DNA of 64,000 bases from Nocardioides sp. T2.26MG-1 (lineage in GTDB: Bacteria > Actinomycetota > Actinomycetes > Propionibacteriales > Nocardioidaceae), in the NCBI RefSeq assembly GCF_950101795.1, contig NZ_CATNLZ010000033.1, positions 122,916 through 186,915 on the forward strand. Reading direction: 5' to 3'. Shown in pieces: positions 24,910-33,203 of this stretch (the first letter of the stretch is position 1; every line of letters begins with the position of its first letter). A program made the translations under genes and the position numbers. The notes under the pieces were generated by a model. The model was not told the DNA's origin and did no database searches. It saw only the letters and a list, made by a program, of their open reading frames with translations.

Positions 24910-26157
24910 TCACTCCGGGAAGGGCTGGTCCTTGCCGAGCACGGTCAGGCCGTCCTCGACGACGAACCCGCGCGCCAGGTCGGCCTCGGCGTCGACGCCG
25001 ATCTGAGCGCCGGCCGGGACGACCACGTTCTTGTCGAGGATCGCGTTGCGGACGACGGCGCCGGGCCCGACGTACACGCCGTTCATCAGCACCGACCCGG
25101 TCACCTCGGCGCCGGTCTCGACGCGCACGGACGGGGACAGCACCGACCGCCGCACCTTGCCGCCGGTGATCACGACACCGGGCGAGAGCACGGCCTCGTC
25201 CGCCTCGGGCCGGTCCCCGGTCGCCCCCTGGACGAGCTTGGCGGGCGGCTGGGGGCCGTAGGAGGTGTAGATCGGCCAGTCGAAGTTGTAGAGGTTGAAG
25301 ACCGGCAGCGGCGAGACGACGTCCATCTGCGCGGCGTAGAAGGAGCCGATCGTCCCGACGTCGCGCCAGTAGCCGCGGTCGCGGTCGGTCGACCCGGGCA
25401 CGTCGTTGTCCTTGTAGTCGTAGACCGCGGCCTGCTGGCGGCGCACGAACGCCGGGACGATGTCGCCGCCCATGTCGTGCTTGGAGCCGATCTCGGTGGC
25501 GTCGCGAGTCACCGCCTCGACCAGCGCGTCGGCGTCGAAGACGTAGTTGCCCATCGAGGCCAGCACCTCGCCGGGGCTGTCGGGCAGGCCGATCGGGTCG
25601 GTGGGCTTCTCGAGGAACTCGCGGATCTTCGAGGGGTCGTCAGGGTGCACGTCGATCACGCCGAACTGGTCGGCCAGCTCGATCGGCTGCCGGATCGCCG
25701 CCACCGTGCAGGCCGCGCCGCTGGCCACGTGCGCCTTCACCATCTGGTGGAAGTCCATCCTGTAGACGTGGTCGGCGCCCACCACCACGACGTAGTCGGG
25801 CCGCTCGTCGCGCATCAGGTTCAAGGACTGGTAGATCGCGTCCGCCGAGCCGAGGTACCAGTGCTTGCCGACCCGCTGCTGTGCCGGCACCGGGGTGACG
25901 TAGTTGCCGAGCATCGTCGACATCCGCCAGGTCTGGGTGACGTGCCGGTCCAGGCTGTGCGACTTGTACTGGGTGAGCACCACGATCTTGAGATAGCCCG
26001 AGTTGACGACATTGGACAGCGCGAAGTCGATCAGGCGGTAGATGCCCGCGAACGGCACCGCGGGCTTGGCCCGGTCGGCGGTCAGCGGCATCAGCCGCTT
26101 GCCCTCCCCTCCGGCAAGACAGATGACGAGCACGTTCTTGCGGGAGATCGAGACCAT
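24910..26157 (-). CDS. glgC: Glucose-1-phosphate adenylyltransferase
   Basis: A 415-residue ADP-glucose pyrophosphorylase that makes ADP-glucose from glucose-1-phosphate and ATP for glycogen synthesis. The nucleotide-binding signature is GGEGKRLMPLTADRAKPAVP near residue 16. YRLIDFALSN follows, then the substrate-binding EFLEKP region near residue 178 and a C-terminal left-handed beta-helix. Length is standard. A TAGCGT box ends 6 nt before the ATG, which suggests a leaderless transcript. It diverges from glgA with 53 bp between starts, so the two glycogen genes share one control region. Confidence 0.96.
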   Translation of the reverse strand: MVSISRKNVLVICLAGGEGKRLMPLTADRAKPAVPFAGIYRLIDFALSNVVNSGYLKIVVLTQYKSHSLDRHVTQTWRMSTMLGNYVTPVPAQQRVGKHWYLGSADAIYQSLNLMRDERPDYVVVVGADHVYRMDFHQMVKAHVASGAACTVAAIRQPIELADQFGVIDVHPDDPSKIREFLEKPTDPIGLPDSPGEVLASMGNYVFDADALVEAVTRDATEIGSKHDMGGDIVPAFVRRQQAAVYDYKDNDVPGSTDRDRGYWRDVGTIGSFYAAQMDVVSPLPVFNLYNFDWPIYTSYGPQPPAKLVQGATGDRPEADEAVLSPGVVITGGKVRRSVLSPSVRVETGAEVTGSVLMNGVYVGPGAVVRNAILDKNVVVPAGAQIGVDAEADLARGFVVEDGLTVLGKDQPFPE

Positions 26158-26163
26158 GGGGTC

Positions 26164-26203
26164 ACGCTAGCGCCAGGGACCTCGGGACGGGGGCGAGTAG
26201 GTT
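26164..26203. promoter_or_regulatory. Back-to-back leaderless promoters of glgC and glgA
   Basis: For glgA, TAGGTT (26198-26203) ends 7 nt before the GTG start. For glgC on the minus strand, TAGCGT (complement of 26164-26169) ends 6 nt before its ATG. Both fit the actinobacterial TANNNT -10 placed for leaderless transcription. The two boxes are 28 bp apart. Confidence 0.6.
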
Positions 26204-26210
26204 CGCACCT

Positions 26211-27410
26211 GTGCGAGTCGATGTGCTGAGCAAGGAGTACCCGCCCGAGGTCTACGGCGGTGCCGGCGTCCACGTGGCCGAGCTGGTCCGGGCACTGCGG
26301 GCCCGCGACGACCTCACCACCCACGTGCACGCGTTCGGTGCGCTGCGGTCCGAGGACCGGACCTCGTCGTACGCCGACCTCGCGGAGCTGTCCCGCGCGA
26401 ACGCCGCGCTGCGCACCCTCGGCGTCGACCTCGCGATCGCCGACGGCTGCGCCGGCACCGACCTCGTGCACTCGCACACCTGGTACGCCAACCTCGCCGG
26501 CCACCTCTCCGCCCTGCTGTACGACGTGCCGCACGTCGTGACCGCGCACTCGCTCGAGCCGCTGCGGCCGTGGAAGGCCGAGCAGCTCGGCGGCGGCTAC
26601 GCGATCTCGTCGTGGGCGGAGCGGACCTCCTACGAGGCCGCGGCCGCGGTGATCGCGGTGTCGGCCGCCATGCGGGACGACGTGCTTGCGTCGTACCCCC
26701 GCATCGACCCGGCCCGGGTCCACGTGGTGCACAACGGCATCGACACCGGGGACTGGCAGCCGGCGCGCGACCCCGACCGGGTGCGCGAGCTCGGCGTCGA
26801 CCCGGACCGGCCGTCGGTGGTGTTCGTCGGCCGGATCACCCGCCAGAAGGGGCTGCCGCTGTTCCTGCGCGCCTGCGCGGCGCTGCCACCGGACGTGCAG
26901 ATCGTGCTGTGCGCGGGCGCCCCGGACACGCCCGAGATCCTCGCCGAGGTCGAGAGCCTGGTCGACGGGCTGCGCGCCACCCGCGCCGGCGTGGTGTGGA
27001 TCCCGGAGATGCTGCCCCGGCGCGACGTCGTGGCGCTGCTGACCGCCGCGACGGCGTTCGCGTGCCCCTCGATCTACGAGCCGCTCGGCATCGTCAACCT
27101 CGAGGCGATGGCCTGCGAGACCGCGGTGGTCGCGACCGCGACCGGCGGCATCCCCGAGGTCGTCGTACCGGGCGAGACCGGCCTGCTCGTTCCGATCGAC
27201 CAGGCAGGAGACGGCACCGGCACGCCGCTCGACCCGGATCGGTACGTCGCGGACTTCGCCGCCGCGCTCACCGAGGTCGTCTCCGACCCGGCGCGTGCCG
27301 ACGAGATGGGCCGCGCGGGCCGGGCCCGCGCGATCGCGGACTTCAGCTGGCCGTCGATCGCCGAGCGCACCGTGGAGGTCTACCGGTCGGCTCTGGGAGG
27401 TACTCCCTGA
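26211..27410 (+). CDS. glgA: Glycogen synthase / maltose-1-phosphate synthase (actinobacterial GlgA/GlgM type)
   Basis: A 399-residue GT-B glycosyltransferase. The N-terminal YPPEVYGGAGVHVAELV matches the actinobacterial glycogen synthase start. The C-terminal domain has the FVGRITRQKG phosphate loop near residue 205 and the EPLGIVNLEAMACETAVVA signature near residue 290 (conserved E-x7-E). In mycobacteria this enzyme also uses ADP-glucose to make maltose-1-phosphate (GlgM), so either role is possible. Divergent from glgC. The GTG start has a -10 box 7 nt upstream. The stop codon and the last codons lie in the left arm of a palindromic repeat. Confidence 0.93.
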   Translation: MRVDVLSKEYPPEVYGGAGVHVAELVRALRARDDLTTHVHAFGALRSEDRTSSYADLAELSRANAALRTLGVDLAIADGCAGTDLVHSHTWYANLAGHLSALLYDVPHVVTAHSLEPLRPWKAEQLGGGYAISSWAERTSYEAAAAVIAVSAAMRDDVLASYPRIDPARVHVVHNGIDTGDWQPARDPDRVRELGVDPDRPSVVFVGRITRQKGLPLFLRACAALPPDVQIVLCAGAPDTPEILAEVESLVDGLRATRAGVVWIPEMLPRRDVVALLTAATAFACPSIYEPLGIVNLEAMACETAVVATATGGIPEVVVPGETGLLVPIDQAGDGTGTPLDPDRYVADFAAALTEVVSDPARADEMGRAGRARAIADFSWPSIAERTVEVYRSALGGTP

Positions 27411-27461
27411 CGATCGGGCCCATGGAATCGCTCCCACGGGGCCCCATCGTCAGGGACTACC
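27399..27461. repeat. Palindromic repeat, family P, copy 2
   Basis: Left arm 27399-27421 and right arm 27438-27461 pair with two mismatches over 23 bp; arm sequence GGTACTCCCTGACGATC matches copies 1 and 3. The TGA of glgA (27408-27410) is part of the arm's CCCTGA. It probably serves as the glgA terminator. The loop carries TGGAATCGCTCCCA, a LacI-box-like quasi-palindrome. Confidence 0.85.
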
Positions 27462-27541
27462 CCCGAACGCGGTGCGGCGACTCGTCCGGGGGCTGTGGAG
27501 AACGGATCGGGGCCGAGGACGAACGGGGAACGCTGCCGAGC

Positions 27542-27964
27542 ATGACTGATCACCCCTACCGTCCCACCGTCCGCACCCAGGCCGACCTCGAGCTGGTCTG
27601 GCGCACGCTGATGCAACCGCTGGGCTTCGCCGGCGCCAGCATCTGGATGCTCCGCCTGGACTCCGACCGGCAGGCCGTCCCGAGCCTGCTCGAGATCGCC
27701 GAGGCCGAGCTCGCCCCCGAGGAGCCGGAGCCGTTCGGCGACCTCCTGCGCCACCTCGACGCCGACGACCCCGGCGGCAGCTTCGCGTTCCTGCGCTCGC
27801 GCCCCGGCGCCGGCGGCGTCGTCCCGGACGACCGGGCCTGGGCGGCGTTCCTGTACGCCGCCGGCCGGGCCGCCGGCGTGCGCGTCGAGGTCGTGCACCT
27901 GGCCACCGACACCGACGTGGTGCCGCTCCCCCTCGACGAGGTCGGGCTGCCACGTTCGGCCTGA
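27542..27964 (+). CDS. Conserved hypothetical protein
   Basis: A 140-residue acidic, soluble protein (MTDHPYRPTVRTQADLELVW at the start). No domain recognised. It begins like a DUF-type actinobacterial protein that may bind a partner through a mixed alpha/beta fold. GGGGAA about 10 nt before ATG is a weak Shine-Dalgarno. The following gene starts 19 bp downstream on the same strand and may be co-transcribed. Confidence 0.7.
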   Translation: MTDHPYRPTVRTQADLELVWRTLMQPLGFAGASIWMLRLDSDRQAVPSLLEIAEAELAPEEPEPFGDLLRHLDADDPGGSFAFLRSRPGAGGVVPDDRAWAAFLYAAGRAAGVRVEVVHLATDTDVVPLPLDEVGLPRSA

Positions 27965-27983
27965 TGCCCTACGGTGTGCGCTC

Positions 27984-28667
27984 ATGGGCGTGCCGGGCGA
28001 CAAGCTGGTCTTCGCGCTGTGGGGTGTGGGGCGCAGCCTCCACGACCCGGCGCTGCACGAGGCGCTCGCCGCGGCCGGCGTGCGGCGGCTGCAGGTCAAC
28101 GTCGACGACGATCACGTCGCGGCCGCCATGCGGATCCCGACCGGGGAGCCGGTGGCCGCCGTCGTGAGCGTGTGGGACGTCGAGCCCGGTCCGGTCGCCC
28201 GGATCCTCGCGACGGCGGCGACCGCCGTGCACGGCTGGCGGGTCGACGAGCGCCGGCGGCTGGATCCGCCCGAGGCGTGGGACGGCAGCCGCGCCGACGC
28301 GCTGAGCAACGTCGCGATCCTGCGCCGCCCGGCCGAGCTGACCCACGAGGAGTGGCTGCGCCGCTGGATGGTCGACCACACCCCGGTCGCGATCCGCACG
28401 CAGGCGACGTTCGGCTACGTGCAGAACGTCGTGCGCGGGCCGGTCACGGACGGCGCCCCGCGGGTGGATGCGTTCGTCGAGGAGCTGTTCCCCAGTGCCG
28501 GCATCACCGACATGCACGCGTTCTACGGCAGCGGCGGGGACGACGCCGAGCTGCAGCGGCGGCTCACCGAGCTGATGGCCAGCGTCGCGCGGATCGGGGC
28601 CGACCGCGACCTCGACCTGGTGCCGACCAGCCGCTACCTCTACACGCTCGGTGAGGCGCTCGGGTAG
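27984..28667 (+). CDS. EthD-like dimeric alpha-beta barrel protein
   Basis: A 227-residue protein. The central part (PAELTHEEWLRRWMVDHTPVA at about residues 115-135, then FGYVQNVV) has the sequence pattern of the EthD family, small dimeric ferredoxin-like domains; the length suggests two such domains. EthD proteins help cytochrome P450 ether degradation or act as monooxygenase-like proteins, but there is no P450 here, so the function is open. The 3' end overlaps the convergent DUF427 gene by 28 bp. Confidence 0.65.
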   Translation: MGVPGDKLVFALWGVGRSLHDPALHEALAAAGVRRLQVNVDDDHVAAAMRIPTGEPVAAVVSVWDVEPGPVARILATAATAVHGWRVDERRRLDPPEAWDGSRADALSNVAILRRPAELTHEEWLRRWMVDHTPVAIRTQATFGYVQNVVRGPVTDGAPRVDAFVEELFPSAGITDMHAFYGSGGDDAELQRRLTELMASVARIGADRDLDLVPTSRYLYTLGEALG

Positions 28668-29032
28668 GTCCGCACGTCCGCCGCGTCCGGGTAGAACGCC
28701 ACGTGGCCGGCGATCTCGGCGACCGCGTCGTACGGCGCCTCGTAGGTCCACACGGCGTTCGCCCGGGTGTCCCCGTCGACGACGAGGCTGTAGTAGGACG
28801 CGTCACCCTTGTAGGGGCAGTACGTCGCGTGGTCGGTGCGTTCGAGCACCTGCGGGTCGACGTCGGCCAGCGGCACGTACTGCACCGCCGGATAGCTCGC
28901 CTCCTGCAGGGTCAGCGCGGCCGTCGTGTCGGCCACCGTGCGCTCACCGACCGTGACGACGACCCGCCCGTCGGTGGGGGTGACCGTGATCGGGTGCCGC
29001 TCGTCGGGCACCAGCACCTGCTTCTCGCTCAT
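28640..29032 (-). CDS. DUF427 domain protein
   Basis: A 130-residue protein with the DUF427 core: TYCPYKGDASYYSLVVDG and WTYEAPYDAVAEIAGHVAFYP, typical of this small beta-rich family seen across actinobacteria and proteobacteria. Function not established. The ATG start gives MSEKQVLVPDERHP. It overlaps the EthD-like gene tail-to-tail by 28 bp. Confidence 0.88.
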   Translation of the reverse strand: MSEKQVLVPDERHPITVTPTDGRVVVTVGERTVADTTAALTLQEASYPAVQYVPLADVDPQVLERTDHATYCPYKGDASYYSLVVDGDTRANAVWTYEAPYDAVAEIAGHVAFYPDAADVRTYPSASPSV

Positions 29033-29051
29033 GTGGGTGTCAACGCAGCAC

Positions 29052-29081
29052 GCGGCGCCCCGATTCCGGTCGGGGCGCCGC
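29052..29081 (-). terminator. Terminator hairpin after gntP
   Basis: A perfect 12-bp GC stem, GCGGCGCCCCGA (29052-29063) with its complement at 29070-29081, closes a 6-nt loop. On the minus strand it begins 20 nt past the gntP stop. There is no T-tract, as is common in actinobacteria. Confidence 0.7.
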
Positions 29082-29101
29082 ACGGCTTCTCGATGCCGTC
29101 C

Positions 29102-30493
29102 CTAGATGAAGATGCCGAGGAACAGCACGACCACGAGTCCGGTCACCGACAGCACGGTCTCCATCAGCGACCAGGTCTTGATGGTCTGGCCGACGCTCAT
29201 GCCGAAGTACTCCTTGACCAGCCAGAACCCGGCGTCGTTGACGTGGGAGAAGAACAGCGAGCCGGCGCCGACGGCGAGCACCACGAGCGAGGTCTCGCCG
29301 GTCGACATGCCCTCCACGAGCGCGATCATCAGCGAGCTGGCGGTGATCGTGGCCACGGTGGCGGAGCCGGTGGCCAGGCGGATCAGCACCGCGACGACCC
29401 AGGCGAGCAGCAGCACCGAGACGTTCGCGTCGGTGGCCCAGTCGGCGAGCAGCGTCCCGATGCCGGTGTCGACCAGCACCTGCTTGAAGCCCCCGCCCGC
29501 GGACACGATCAGCAGGATGCCCGCGATCGGCGGCAGGGCCCGCCCGATGGTCTCGGACACTCGGTCCTTGTCCATCCCGGCGCGGAAGCCGAAGGTGTAC
29601 ATCGCGACGAGGACCGCGATCAGCAGCGCGATGAACGGGTTGCCGATCACGTCCCCGACCTGCTGGACGGTGTCCTCGGAGTCGTTGATCACGATGTCGA
29701 GGACGGCCTTGCCGAGCATCAGCACGATCGGCAGCAGCACGGTGGCGATGGTGACGCCGAACGAGGGGCGCTGGGTGGTGTCACGCTCCTCGGCCTCCCA
29801 GGTGTGCGGCGGCTCGACGACCACCCAGCGACCCGCGATCGTGCCGAACAGCGGGCCGGCGACGATGATCGTCGGCACCGCGACCAGGATGCCCAGCCCG
29901 AGGGTGACGCCGAGGTCGGCGCCCAGGTAGTCGATCGCGGTGACCGGGCCGGGGTGCGGCGGCACGAAGCCGTGCATCGCCGACAGGCCGGCGAGCGCCG
30001 GGATGCCGACGGTGATCAGCGAGACCTGCGCCCGCCGGGCCACCAGGTAGATCACCGGCATCAGCAGCACGAGGCCGATCTCGAAGAACATCGGCAGCCC
30101 GATGATCGCGCCGACCGCGGCCATCGCCCACGGCAGCGCGCGCCCCGACGCACGACCGACGATCGTGTCGACGATCTGGTCGGCGCCCCCGGAGTCGGCG
30201 AGCAGGATCGCGAACATCGCGCCCAGCGCGATCAGGGCCCCCACCCCGGCCGCGGTGGACCCGAAGCCGGTCGTGAGCGAGGTGATGACGCCGTTGACGT
30301 TCTGCCCGGCGATGATGCCGACGGTCAGGCCGCCCAGGATCAGCGCGACGAACGGGTGCACCTTGAGCACGGTGATCAGCACGACCAGCAGCGCGATCGC
30401 GACCAGGGCCGCGGTGATCAGCTGCCAGCCGGCCGCGACCGGCTCGACGAGGTCGGTGCCGGCCAGGGGCAGCACGGCGGACAGTGCGGACAT
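29102..30493 (-). CDS. gntP: Gluconate permease (GntP family)
   Basis: A 463-residue transporter with about 12-14 hydrophobic helices and the GntP family segments FEIGLVLLMPVIYLVARRA near residue 139 and HGFVPPHPGPVTA near residue 180, diagnostic of the gluconate/H+ symporter group. The C-terminal region has SATVATITASSLM and the FSHVNDAGFWLVKEYFGMS motif. Its ATG overlaps the gntK stop (TGATG), so gluconate kinase and permease are coupled. It imports gluconate for phosphorylation by GntK. Confidence 0.93.
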   Translation of the reverse strand: MSALSAVLPLAGTDLVEPVAAGWQLITAALVAIALLVVLITVLKVHPFVALILGGLTVGIIAGQNVNGVITSLTTGFGSTAAGVGALIALGAMFAILLADSGGADQIVDTIVGRASGRALPWAMAAVGAIIGLPMFFEIGLVLLMPVIYLVARRAQVSLITVGIPALAGLSAMHGFVPPHPGPVTAIDYLGADLGVTLGLGILVAVPTIIVAGPLFGTIAGRWVVVEPPHTWEAEERDTTQRPSFGVTIATVLLPIVLMLGKAVLDIVINDSEDTVQQVGDVIGNPFIALLIAVLVAMYTFGFRAGMDKDRVSETIGRALPPIAGILLIVSAGGGFKQVLVDTGIGTLLADWATDANVSVLLLAWVVAVLIRLATGSATVATITASSLMIALVEGMSTGETSLVVLAVGAGSLFFSHVNDAGFWLVKEYFGMSVGQTIKTWSLMETVLSVTGLVVVLFLGIFI

Positions 30494-31026
30494 CAGTTCT
30501 CCTCCTGGGGGGTGGTGCCGGCTCCGTCGGGGAGCTGGTCGACGTAGGCCTGGACGATCTGGTCGACGCTCTGGTCGACGTCGATCACGACTCCGTCCTC
30601 GTCGGGGGCGAGCGGCTCGAGCGTCGCGAACTGCGACGAGAGCAGCGAGGCGGGCATGAAGTGCCCGGGCCGGCTGGCCTGGCGGCGCTCGATGACCTCA
30701 CGGCCGCCGTGCAGGTGCAGGAACCTCAGCCCGGCCGCGTGCCCGCGCAGCTGGTCGCGGTACTTCCGCTTCAGCGCCGAGCAGCTCACGACCCCGCCGT
30801 CAGGATGGTCGGCCAGCCAGCGGCCGATGGCCTCCAGCCAGGGCCACCGGTCGTCGTCGTCCAGCGGCTCCCCGCGCGACATCTTGGCGATGTTGCTCTC
30901 GGGGTGGAGGTCGTCGGCGTCCACGAACGGGACGCCGAGCCGCTGGGCGAGCGCGGCGCCGATCGTGGACTTGCCCGAACCGGACACGCCCATCACGACG
31001 AGGGGACCGGATGGGTGGTGGGACAT
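30493..31026 (-). CDS. gntK: Gluconokinase
   Basis: A 177-residue P-loop kinase that makes 6-phosphogluconate. Walker A is GVSGSGKST near residue 13. DADDLHPESNIAKMSRGEPL near residue 38 is the gluconokinase substrate/lid signature, and SCSALKRKYRDQLR is conserved. Length is normal. It starts the gntK-gntP transcript and diverges from gntR. The AGGGAG Shine-Dalgarno sits 5-6 nt before ATG. A -35/-10 pair (TTGCAA, 17 nt, TATGAC) lies about 60-88 bp upstream. Confidence 0.95.
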   Translation of the reverse strand: MSHHPSGPLVVMGVSGSGKSTIGAALAQRLGVPFVDADDLHPESNIAKMSRGEPLDDDDRWPWLEAIGRWLADHPDGGVVSCSALKRKYRDQLRGHAAGLRFLHLHGGREVIERRQASRPGHFMPASLLSSQFATLEPLAPDEDGVVIDVDQSVDQIVQAYVDQLPDGAGTTPQEEN

Positions 31027-31085
31027 GGGGTACTCCCTGAGGACGGGGGCCAGCGTGTGGCTGCCCTCACATGGTGCACTCATTC

Positions 31086-31114
31086 GTCATACTTTTGCAA
31101 TACCCATCTTGCAA
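31086..31114 (-). promoter_or_regulatory. gntK-gntP promoter with overlapping TTGCAA sites
   Basis: Read on the minus strand, -35 TTGCAA (31109-31114), 17-nt spacer, -10 TATGAC (31086-31091). A second TTGCAA (31095-31100) lies inside the spacer. TTGCAA is itself a palindrome, so the pair of sites 14 bp apart is a reasonable GntR binding region in the divergent gap with gntR. Confidence 0.55.
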
Positions 31115-31160
31115 TCGGCTGACTATTCATGCACCCACGTCACGGTGGGATGATGTTTGC

Positions 31161-31868
31161 GTGACCACGACCCCGCCCGCCGGCCAGCACGCCAGCGTGC
31201 TGTCCGCCCTCGGGGCGCGGATCGCCTCGGGCTCGCTCGCGACCGGGCAGGTGCTGACCCTCGAGGGCGTCGGCGCCGACTACGCCGTCTCGCGCAGCGT
31301 CGCCCGCGAGGCGATCCGGGTGCTGGAGTCGATGGGCCTGGTCGCCTCCCGCCGTCGCGTGGGCATCACGATCCAGCCCCGGCACCGGTGGAACGTCTTC
31401 GACCCCCGGGTGATCCGGTGGCGACTCGACGGGGGCGACCGCACCGAGCAGCTGCTCTCGCTCTCCGAGCTGCGCCGGGGCATCGAGCCGGTCGCCGCGT
31501 CGCTGGCCGCCGAGCGGGCGGACGGCGAGCAGTGCCGGGTCCTGGCCGCGGCCGTCTCGGACATGGTCGTCCACGGACGCTCGGGCGACCTGGACGCCTA
31601 CCTGAGGGCGGACGCGCTGTTCCACCGCACGCTGCTCGCGGCCAGCGGCAACGAGATGCTCCGGGCGCTCGACGACGTCGTCGAGGAGGTGCTCCGCGGG
31701 CGCACCCACCACGGGATGATGCCGGACCGGCCCAAGCCGGAGGCGATCGCGCTGCACGACGAGGTCGCCCGGGCGATCCGCCTGGGCGACGGCGCCACGG
31801 CCGAGCGGGCGATGCGGGAGATCATCGACGAGGCCGCCGCCGCGGTGCGCGCAGAGCAGCAGGCCTGA
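31161..31868 (+). CDS. GntR/FadR-family regulator, likely of the gluconate genes
   Basis: A 235-residue repressor: an N-terminal winged helix-turn-helix (ADYAVSRSVAREAIRVLESMG near residue 36) and a C-terminal FCD ligand-binding domain with metal-binding-type residues (DALFHRTLL, then HDEVARAI). It is divergent from gntK with 134 bp between starts, so its effector is probably gluconate or 6-phosphogluconate. The GTG start is preceded by no good Shine-Dalgarno, so the message may be leaderless. Its last 47 bp overlap the convergent hydrolase gene. Confidence 0.9.
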   Translation: MTTTPPAGQHASVLSALGARIASGSLATGQVLTLEGVGADYAVSRSVAREAIRVLESMGLVASRRRVGITIQPRHRWNVFDPRVIRWRLDGGDRTEQLLSLSELRRGIEPVAASLAAERADGEQCRVLAAAVSDMVVHGRSGDLDAYLRADALFHRTLLAASGNEMLRALDDVVEEVLRGRTHHGMMPDRPKPEAIALHDEVARAIRLGDGATAERAMREIIDEAAAAVRAEQQA

Positions 31869-32505
31869 GCTCCGACCCACCGAGCAGGGTGTCGACGGCG
31901 AAGTCCGCGGCCGCACGCTCGAACGCCGCGCCGTGGCGCAGCATCGCGTGCCGGCCGCCCGGCACCTCGACGTACTCGACGGACGTGACGTCGCTGCGCC
32001 GCTCGAGCCTGCTCGCCACCAGCCGGGACCGCTCCGGTGGCGCGACCCGGTCGTCGGTGCCGTGGACGAACAGCACCCGGCGGCCGGCGAGGTCGACCGG
32101 CACGCGCGGGTCGTCCGGGTAGAGCCACGGGTTGAGCGCCACGACCCCGCGGACCTCCGGCTCGCCGGCGGCGAGCAGCGCGGCGCGGCCGCCGAGGGAG
32201 TGCCCGACCAGGCAGGCGGGCAGGTCGCCGAGCCGCTCGCGGACCCGCGCCATGGCCCAGGCCACGTCGTCGACCGGGGTGTGCGCGGCGTCCCAGCCAC
32301 GGGAGGAGTTCAGCAGGCGGAGCACCGCGAGCCGGCCCCGGCCGGCGCGAGCGATCCGGCCCGCGACCGGCAGCATCCGCAGCACGGACAGCTGGGCGGG
32401 GCTCACCTCGGGCCGGCCCGTCCGGCTGGCGCCGCCGTGCAGCACCAGCACCACCCCGGACGGGCGGCGGGGCACGCTGTTGTCGATCAGCTGGGCGCGG
32501 GTCAC
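31822..32505 (-). CDS. Alpha/beta hydrolase
   Basis: A 227-residue hydrolase. It has the oxyanion region LVLHGGAS near residue 22, nucleophile elbow GHSLGG near residue 101, acid in HGTDDRV and catalytic His in GGRHAML. The C-terminus is Arg/Pro-rich (ALRAPRRRPRR). I chose the GTG at 32505, which lies 4 nt after the stop of the upstream gene; a longer start at 32529 would overlap that gene. Substrate unknown (esterase/lipase-like). It overlaps the gntR-type gene by 47 bp at the 3' end. Confidence 0.8.
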   Translation of the reverse strand: MTRAQLIDNSVPRRPSGVVLVLHGGASRTGRPEVSPAQLSVLRMLPVAGRIARAGRGRLAVLRLLNSSRGWDAAHTPVDDVAWAMARVRERLGDLPACLVGHSLGGRAALLAAGEPEVRGVVALNPWLYPDDPRVPVDLAGRRVLFVHGTDDRVAPPERSRLVASRLERRSDVTSVEYVEVPGGRHAMLRHGAAFERAAADFAVDTLLGGSELRPAALRAPRRRPRR

Positions 32506-32509
32506 GACA

Positions 32510-33166
32510 CTATTCGGAGCGGGTGCCACGAGCAGTTTGGTACGACGGCTCCCGCAACCGCTCGACCGCGTCGTACTGCTCGAGCCCGGGGAGCTGGTTC
32601 GTCACCGGGTCGAACGAGATGTCGGGGTCGTCGGCGGGCAGCGCCGAGAGCCGCAGCTCGGCGAAGCGGGCCCACTCGCCCTCGGGGGTGGCCACGGCCA
32701 GCTCGAAGGACTCCTCGCCGGTCGCCCGGGCGCCGAGGAGCAGCGGACCGCGGCCGGTGCGGTAGGGCAGCAGCGTGGTCATCGGGCGGTGCCGCGGCGA
32801 CCGGCTCGCGGTGAGCAGGAAGCGGGTCAGCCGGCCCCACCCCGTGGAGGCGAGCAGCAGGTCGCCATACCCTCCATCGGGCCGCGGCACCCGCACCGCG
32901 AGGCCGTGGATGTCCGGCACGGACCCGGGCAGCCCGATCGCGCGAGAGCGCCGGACCAGGACGTCGTCCACCCCGGGCTCGTCGAGCCACGCGACGCCGG
33001 TCGCCGGCACGGCACCGGTGCGGAACACCCGGCCCTGGGTCACCTCCCCGCGCGGGTGCAGCGGCTTGGCGGCGGGCCGCACCGCGGCCACCGCGCGGGT
33101 GGTGGCGGCGAGCAGCGTCCCACCGGCCGAGGCCAGGGCGTGCGCCGGAGCGTCGAGAGCGGACAT
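32510..33166 (-). CDS. Catalase-fold-like protein of unknown function
   Basis: A 218-residue protein whose middle (HGLAVRVP, DLLLASTGWGRLTRFLL, then GPLLLGARA) resembles the small actinobacterial proteins related to the catalase barrel. I see no clear heme-ligand Tyr motif, so catalase activity should not be assumed. It starts at ATG (MSALDAPAHALASAGG). It is followed directly by the alpha/beta hydrolase gene, so the two form an operon. Family assignment is from recalled patterns only. Confidence 0.5.
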   Translation of the reverse strand: MSALDAPAHALASAGGTLLAATTRAVAAVRPAAKPLHPRGEVTQGRVFRTGAVPATGVAWLDEPGVDDVLVRRSRAIGLPGSVPDIHGLAVRVPRPDGGYGDLLLASTGWGRLTRFLLTASRSPRHRPMTTLLPYRTGRGPLLLGARATGEESFELAVATPEGEWARFAELRLSALPADDPDISFDPVTNQLPGLEQYDAVERLREPSYQTARGTRSE

Positions 33167-33203
33167 GGCGCGCTCGTACCCAGACCGGGCCGGACGCACG
33201 CCG

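Noticed and set aside
31028..31050. A GGTACTCCCTGA-like half of the family P palindrome upstream of gntK
   Set aside because: Only about a dozen bases match and the right arm is missing. The same bases serve as the gntK Shine-Dalgarno (AGGGAG), so chance is likely.
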